Shown here: positions 59,203 to 64,000 of the stretch, piece after piece
Position numbering within the stretch: position 1 is the first letter of the stretch
How the letters are laid out: each line of letters begins with the position of its first letter
Source: Billgrantia antri
Lineage (GTDB): Bacteria; Pseudomonadota; Gammaproteobacteria; Pseudomonadales; Halomonadaceae
Assembly: GCF_019430905.1 (NCBI RefSeq)
Contig: NZ_JAHYCA010000004.1
Location: forward strand, 124,001-188,000
Direction: 5' to 3'
Length of the DNA: 64,000 nucleotides
The notes under the pieces: model-generated
The model's database searches: none
What the model saw: the letters and a program-made list of their open reading frames with translations, nothing else
What the model was told of the DNA's origin: nothing
Made by a program: the position numbers and the translations under genes

Positions 59203-59418
59203 ATGCTGCAGACGCAGACGTTCGAAGCCTGGATCACCCCACTGCTCATCGGTGGCCTGATCCTTTTCATGTGCTTCATCATCTGGGACCTGGCCAAGAA
59301 ATCCCAGGCCGGACGCTTCGGCACCCTCATGCTCTTCGTGGTGCTCGGAGCGGGCATGATGGGCTACATCCTCAAGGTGGTGATCACCTGGCTGATGGAG
59401 AATGGCGGGGGCGTGTAG
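59203..59418 (+). CDS. DUF2788 small membrane protein
   Basis: A 71-aa protein with two hydrophobic helices (ITPLLIGGLILFMCFIIWDL and LMLFVVLGAGMMGYILKVVI) joined by AKKSQAGRFGT, the pattern of the DUF2788 family. AAGGAGG 5 nt before the ATG at 59203 fixes the start inside a longer frame. Function unknown. Convergent with ihfA. Confidence 0.8.
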   Translation: MLQTQTFEAWITPLLIGGLILFMCFIIWDLAKKSQAGRFGTLMLFVVLGAGMMGYILKVVITWLMENGGGV

Positions 59419-59424
59419 CGTGCC

Positions 59425-59449
59425 GGATGCCACCACGGGGGTGGCATCC
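59425..59449. terminator. Hairpin between DUF2788 gene and ihfA
   Basis: A perfect 10-bp stem, GGATGCCACC (59425-59434) and GGTGGCATCC (59440-59449), with a 5-nt loop, between convergent genes. U-tracts are weak. Confidence 0.55.
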
Positions 59450-59459
59450 TGTCACAGCA

Positions 59460-59765
59460 TCAGCTGGGGGACGAACCTTCGTAGCGTTCCACCTGGCTCT
59501 TGAGTTTCTGCCCAGGGCGGAACGTTACCACGCGACGTGCCGAGATGGGGATCTCCTCGCCGGTCTTCGGGTTGCGACCGGGGCGCTCACGCTTGTCGCG
59601 CAAATCGAAGTTGCCGAATCCTGACAGCTTCACTTGCTCGTTCTCGCGCAGGCACGCCCGGATCTCCTCGAAGAAAGCCTCTACCATGGCCTTGGCTTCA
59701 CGCTTGGTCAGCCCAAGCTCGGCGTGCAGGTGTTCGGCCAGTTCCGCCTTGGTCAACGCTCCCAT
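59460..59765 (-). CDS. ihfA: Integration host factor subunit alpha
   Basis: A 101-aa HU/IHF DNA-bending protein. [24 protein letters not shown] and the beta-arm [27 protein letters not shown] are diagnostic of the alpha subunit. It follows pheT by 61 nt, the same order as in E. coli pheST-ihfA, and heterodimerises with IhfB encoded elsewhere. Confidence 0.98.
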   Translation of the reverse strand: MGALTKAELAEHLHAELGLTKREAKAMVEAFFEEIRACLRENEQVKLSGFGNFDLRDKRERPGRNPKTGEEIPISARRVVTFRPGQKLKSQVERYEGSSPS

Positions 59766-59826
59766 GTCACCTCCTCAGAATGGCGGTCCAGCCCGCCGCC
59801 TTGACGACACCCCATCGAACCTACGC

Positions 59827-62208
59827 TCATCCGCGCAGCTCGGCCCCCAGGTGCTGATGTGATTCGGCGACGATGGCATCGACCAACTGATTGATTTCAT
59901 CGTCATTCAGCGTGCGCGAAGGATGCTGCCAGGTCAAGCCCAAGGCTACACTCTTGCTTCCTTCGGGCACGCCCTTGCCCAGGTACACGTCGAACAGGTT
60001 CAGTTCCTGGAGCCACTCCCCCGCCTGGTGACGAACGCAATCCAGCAACGCCTGCACGGGACACTCCTCCGCCATCAGGAAAGCCAGGTCCCGACGCACC
60101 TCCGGATAGCGCGACAATGGCTCGAACCCGGGCAGGACCCCATGGGTCAGCGCGTCCTGGCGCACCTCGAACAGGAACACGTCGGCCTTGAGGCCCAGTT
60201 CGGCCTTGACGCCCGGATGCAGCGCCCCGATCCAGCCGACCGGCTCGCCACGGTGAATAATCCGCGCGCTCTGGCCCGGATGCAGTGCCGGATGCTCACC
60301 GGGCTCGAAGCGCCAGGCGTTCTCTTCTCCACCGAGCGCGATCAGGCTCTCGAGATCCCCCTTGAGATCGAAGAAGTCGACCTTCTCGCGGCCACCGGCC
60401 CAGCCTTCCGGAAAGCGTTCACCACAGGCCAGGGCGCCGACCATGGGCGTCTGCTCCAGCTCGTCCAGCTCGCCGCGGAATACCAGCCCGGTCTCGAACA
60501 GACGCACGCGGGTCTGCTGTCGGTTGAGGTTATACTCGAGCGCCCTTACCAGCCCCGGGAACAGGCTCGCCCGCATTACCGCGAGATCGCTGGAGATGGG
60601 GTTGGCCAGCCGCGGCGATACCGCCTCGGGCAGCAGGGCCTGCTGGAGTTCAGGCGCCACGAAGCTGTAGGTGATCGCCTCTTGATATCCACGCGCCACC
60701 ATCTGTCGACGTAGCCTGGCCAGCGGCGTGCGCGCCTCGTTATCAGGACGCAGCGCCAACCGCGCCGCCGGACGCCGCACCGGCAGACGGTTGTAGCCAT
60801 GAATGCGCGCCACCTCCTCGATCAGATCCTCCTCGATGGCAATGTCGAAGCGCCAGCTCGGCACGCTGGCTCGCCAACCGCTCTCGATGGCACGGACCTG
60901 CATGCCCAGCCGCTCGAGTATGTCCTGCACTTCTTCGCCAGGCAGCGCCTTGCATAGCGCCTGCTCGAGCCGCGCAGCACGCAGGGTCACCTCACGCTTG
61001 GTGGGCAGGTTGGCTTCGCTCGCCACCTCTACGAGCGGCCCCGGCTCACCGCCGGTGATCGCCAGCAGCAGCGCCGTGGCACGCTCCACGGCTTCCTGCG
61101 TGAGCTGAGGGTCGACGCCGCGTTCGAAGCGGTGCGACGCATCGGTGTGCAGCCCGTAGGAGCGCGCCTGGCCTGCCACCGCCAGCGGCGAGAAGAAGGC
61201 GGACTCGAGGAAAATATCCTGCGTCGCCGGTCCCACTCCGGAATGCTCGCCGCCCATCACCCCAGCGATCGCCAGCGGGCCGCGCTCGTCGGCGATCACC
61301 AGCGTGGACGCTTCCAGAGCAATCTCCTGACCATCGAGCAGGATCAGCCGTTCGCCCTGGCGCGCCAGCCGCACCACTACCGCACCGTGCAGATTGTCGC
61401 GGTCGAAGGCATGCAGCGGCTGGCCGAGCTCGAGCATCACGTAGTTGGTCACGTCGACCACCGGGTCGATCGAGCGGATGCCGCTGCGCCGCAGCCGCTC
61501 GACCATCCATAGTGGTGTGGCAGCGGTGACGTCGACCCCCTTGATCAGCCGCCCAATATAACGGGGGCAGCGCTCGGCATCCTCGACGTGCACGGGGAAC
61601 GTCTCATCATGACGAGGGGCGACCGGCTCGATAACGGGGGGCGTGACCGGCAGGCGGTTGAGCACGCCGACCTCCCGCGCCAGCCCCTTGAGGCTCAGGC
61701 AGTCGCCACGATTGGGCGTCAGGTCGACCTCGACGGTATGATCATCGAGCCCCATCCAGGCGCGGAAGTCCTCGCCGGCTGGAGCATCGGCGGGCAGCAC
61801 CAGGATGCCCCCGGAGGTTTCCTCGGCCAGGCCAAGCTCGGAAGCCGAGCAGATCATGCCGCGCGATTCGACGCCACGCAGCTTGGCTTGCTTGATCTTG
61901 AAATCGCCTGGCAGCACGGCGCCCACACGGGCAAAGGGTACCTTCTGCCCTACCGCCACGTTGGCAGCGCCGCATACGACCTGCACCGTCTCGCCGCTGC
62001 CGTCTACCACCTGGCAGACGTTGAGCTTGTCGGCATCGGGATGCTGCCGCTTGTCCACGACCTCAGCTACCACCACGCCGCTGAAGACCGATGCCACGGG
62101 TTCGATGGCATCGACTTCCAGACCGGCCATGGTGATCTGGTCGGCCAATTCTTGTACGCCCAGCTGCGGCGATACCCATTCACGCAGCCACTGTTCGGAA
62201 AATTTCAT
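59827..62208 (-). CDS. pheT: Phenylalanyl-tRNA synthetase beta subunit
   Basis: A 793-aa subunit of the alpha2-beta2 PheRS (E. coli 795 aa). N-terminal MKFSEQWLREWVSP is followed by the EMAP-like tRNA-binding domain (VVAEVVDKRQHPDADKLNVCQV), B5 and B3/B4 editing domains, and the C-terminal FDX-ACB anticodon-binding domain (LSRYPEVRRDLAFL). Follows pheS by 28 nt. Confidence 0.98.
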   Translation of the reverse strand: MKFSEQWLREWVSPQLGVQELADQITMAGLEVDAIEPVASVFSGVVVAEVVDKRQHPDADKLNVCQVVDGSGETVQVVCGAANVAVGQKVPFARVGAVLPGDFKIKQAKLRGVESRGMICSASELGLAEETSGGILVLPADAPAGEDFRAWMGLDDHTVEVDLTPNRGDCLSLKGLAREVGVLNRLPVTPPVIEPVAPRHDETFPVHVEDAERCPRYIGRLIKGVDVTAATPLWMVERLRRSGIRSIDPVVDVTNYVMLELGQPLHAFDRDNLHGAVVVRLARQGERLILLDGQEIALEASTLVIADERGPLAIAGVMGGEHSGVGPATQDIFLESAFFSPLAVAGQARSYGLHTDASHRFERGVDPQLTQEAVERATALLLAITGGEPGPLVEVASEANLPTKREVTLRAARLEQALCKALPGEEVQDILERLGMQVRAIESGWRASVPSWRFDIAIEEDLIEEVARIHGYNRLPVRRPAARLALRPDNEARTPLARLRRQMVARGYQEAITYSFVAPELQQALLPEAVSPRLANPISSDLAVMRASLFPGLVRALEYNLNRQQTRVRLFETGLVFRGELDELEQTPMVGALACGERFPEGWAGGREKVDFFDLKGDLESLIALGGEENAWRFEPGEHPALHPGQSARIIHRGEPVGWIGALHPGVKAELGLKADVFLFEVRQDALTHGVLPGFEPLSRYPEVRRDLAFLMAEECPVQALLDCVRHQAGEWLQELNLFDVYLGKGVPEGSKSVALGLTWQHPSRTLNDDEINQLVDAIVAESHQHLGAELRG

Positions 62209-62236
62209 GACAAATCCTGTGTTCTGCAGCGGTCGG

Positions 62237-63295
<1,059 letters not shown>

Positions 63296-63386
63296 TCAGT
63301 GGCGAGTGGCAAAGGAATCGCCGCAAGCGATTCTTGACGTCGCGCCAGCGACGGTCCACAGGGTGGCCGCCAGGCAGGCTGACCAC

Positions 63387-63419
63387 AAAAAACAGGGGAA
63401 GAGCGGCTGCTCTTCCCCT
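63387..63419 (-). terminator. Intrinsic terminator (possible attenuator) between rplT and pheS
   Basis: On the minus strand an 11-bp stem (63394-63404 with 63409-63419, GGGGAAGAGC arm) is followed by six U residues (63387-63392). It lies 63 nt after the rplT stop and 131 nt before pheS. It can end rpmI-rplT transcription or attenuate read-through into pheST. Confidence 0.85.
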
Positions 63420-63481
63420 GCGACGGTCTGGCATCGTGACGGACCGGCCTGGGCCGGCCCGACGCCATTGGCCGATGTCAC

Positions 63482-63835
63482 TTACTGGGCAGCCTTGGCC
63501 TTCTCGACGATGGCAGCAAAAGCAGCCTTCTCGTGAACGGCCAGATCGGCCAGCACCTTGCGATCGATCTCGATGCCAGCCTTCTTCAGACCACCGACGA
63601 AGCGGCTGTAAGACATGCCGTGCTGGCGAGCGCCGGCATTGATACGCTGGATCCACAGGGCGCGGAACTGGCGCTTGCGCTGACGGCGGTCGCGATAGGC
63701 ATACTGACCGGCCTTGATGACAGCCTGCTTGGCCACGCGGAAGACGCGTGAACGGGCACCGTAGTAGCCCTTGGCCAGCTTGAGAACTTTCTTGTGACGA
63801 CGGCGAGCGACGACACCACGCTTGACACGAGTCAT
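63482..63835 (-). CDS. rplT: 50S ribosomal protein L20
   Basis: A 117-aa ribosomal protein needed early in 50S assembly. [30 protein letters not shown] at the basic N-terminus (in parts) and [19 protein letters not shown] in the globular domain are highly conserved. AGGAG precedes the ATG. In E. coli L20 represses its own operon by binding the rpmI-rplT mRNA; the same gene order here allows that. Confidence 0.98.
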   Translation of the reverse strand: MTRVKRGVVARRRHKKVLKLAKGYYGARSRVFRVAKQAVIKAGQYAYRDRRQRKRQFRALWIQRINAGARQHGMSYSRFVGGLKKAGIEIDRKVLADLAVHEKAAFAAIVEKAKAAQ

Positions 63836-63874
63836 GGCTTTCTCCTGACGTTAAAGTGGGGCAACCAAAGGCTT

Positions 63875-64000
63875 ACAGATTCGGCAGCATGCGCTGAATC
63901 AGGGCCTTGTCGGCGTCGTGGATCTGCTTCATACCGCGCAGCTGACGCTTCCGCTTGGTCGACTTCTTGGTCAGGATATGGCTACGGAACGACTGCTTGT
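63875..64000 (-). CDS. rpmI: 50S ribosomal protein L35, 5' end outside window
   Basis: About 42 codons of the C-terminal part are visible, including [29 protein letters not shown] and the end RMLPNL, as in L35. The gene continues beyond the right edge, presumably after infC. About 40 nt separate it from rplT. Confidence 0.93.

Overview
The window looks like a chromosomal segment of a GC-rich gammaproteobacterium, most likely a member of the Halomonadaceae (Halomonas-like). This is inferred from the high GC content, from Gammaproteobacteria-type housekeeping proteins (RF3 of 529 aa, PpnN of 454 aa, the pheST-ihfA order, YqcA, GrxA, YgfZ) and from a RegB/RegA-type redox two-component pair. No rRNA, tRNA, CRISPR array, integrase or insertion sequence was seen.

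Layout. (1) 1-9.7 kb: repair and housekeeping genes (nei, partial; uvrB; an OsmC-like protein; ygfZ; tatD; mscL; prfC), then a membrane histidine kinase and response regulator of the RegBA/PrrBA type. (2) 9.9-16.1 kb: 3-hydroxybutyrate dehydrogenase and the ketoacid-CoA transferase scoAB with a divergent LysR regulator, which suggests use of 3-hydroxybutyrate or PHB. Between them lie a HybE-like protein, an inositol-monophosphatase-family enzyme, grxA and a DUF1338-like protein. (3) 16.2-18.6 kb: an acyltransferase, a LysM/degenerate-LytM lipoprotein and an AlkB-type dioxygenase.

(4) 18.6-44.3 kb: twenty collinear minus-strand genes, many with overlapping stop and start codons, form one long surface-polysaccharide locus. 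In transcription order: wza-wzb-wzc (export and tyrosine-kinase control); wbpA, wbpB and a fused wbpD-wbpE (a UDP-GlcNAc3NAcA-type sugar); wzx; a decoration block (asparagine-synthase-like, GNAT, FemAB-like, deacetylase-like); wzy; two glycosyltransferases; pglC-pglD-pglE-pglF homologues (a diNAcBac-type initiating sugar); glmS; and an O-antigen-ligase-like protein. About 300 nt upstream of wza is an exact 12-base ops/JUMPstart element, so the operon is probably controlled by RfaH antitermination. (5) 45.1-49.1 kb: the divergent yjbEFGH (gfcABCD-type) operon shares the 784-bp AT-rich control region. Together with wza-wzb-wzc this gives the gene content of an E. coli group 4 capsule export system, split into two divergent arms.

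(6) 49.1-55.6 kb: glycine cleavage genes, with gcvT and an alanine/glycine symporter on one strand and gcvH-gcvP on the other. (7) 55.7-64.0 kb: a LysR regulator, ppnN, a small membrane protein, yqcA, a DUF2788 protein, and the translation cluster ihfA-pheT-pheS-rplT-rpmI (rpmI partial).

The points most worth a second look are the ops-headed operon, the single-chain WbpD-WbpE fusion, the co-translated decoration block, an inverted pair of consensus DnaA boxes at 13.45 kb, a dispersed intergenic repeat in two copies, and a MscL channel with a C-terminal zinc-ribbon-like tail.
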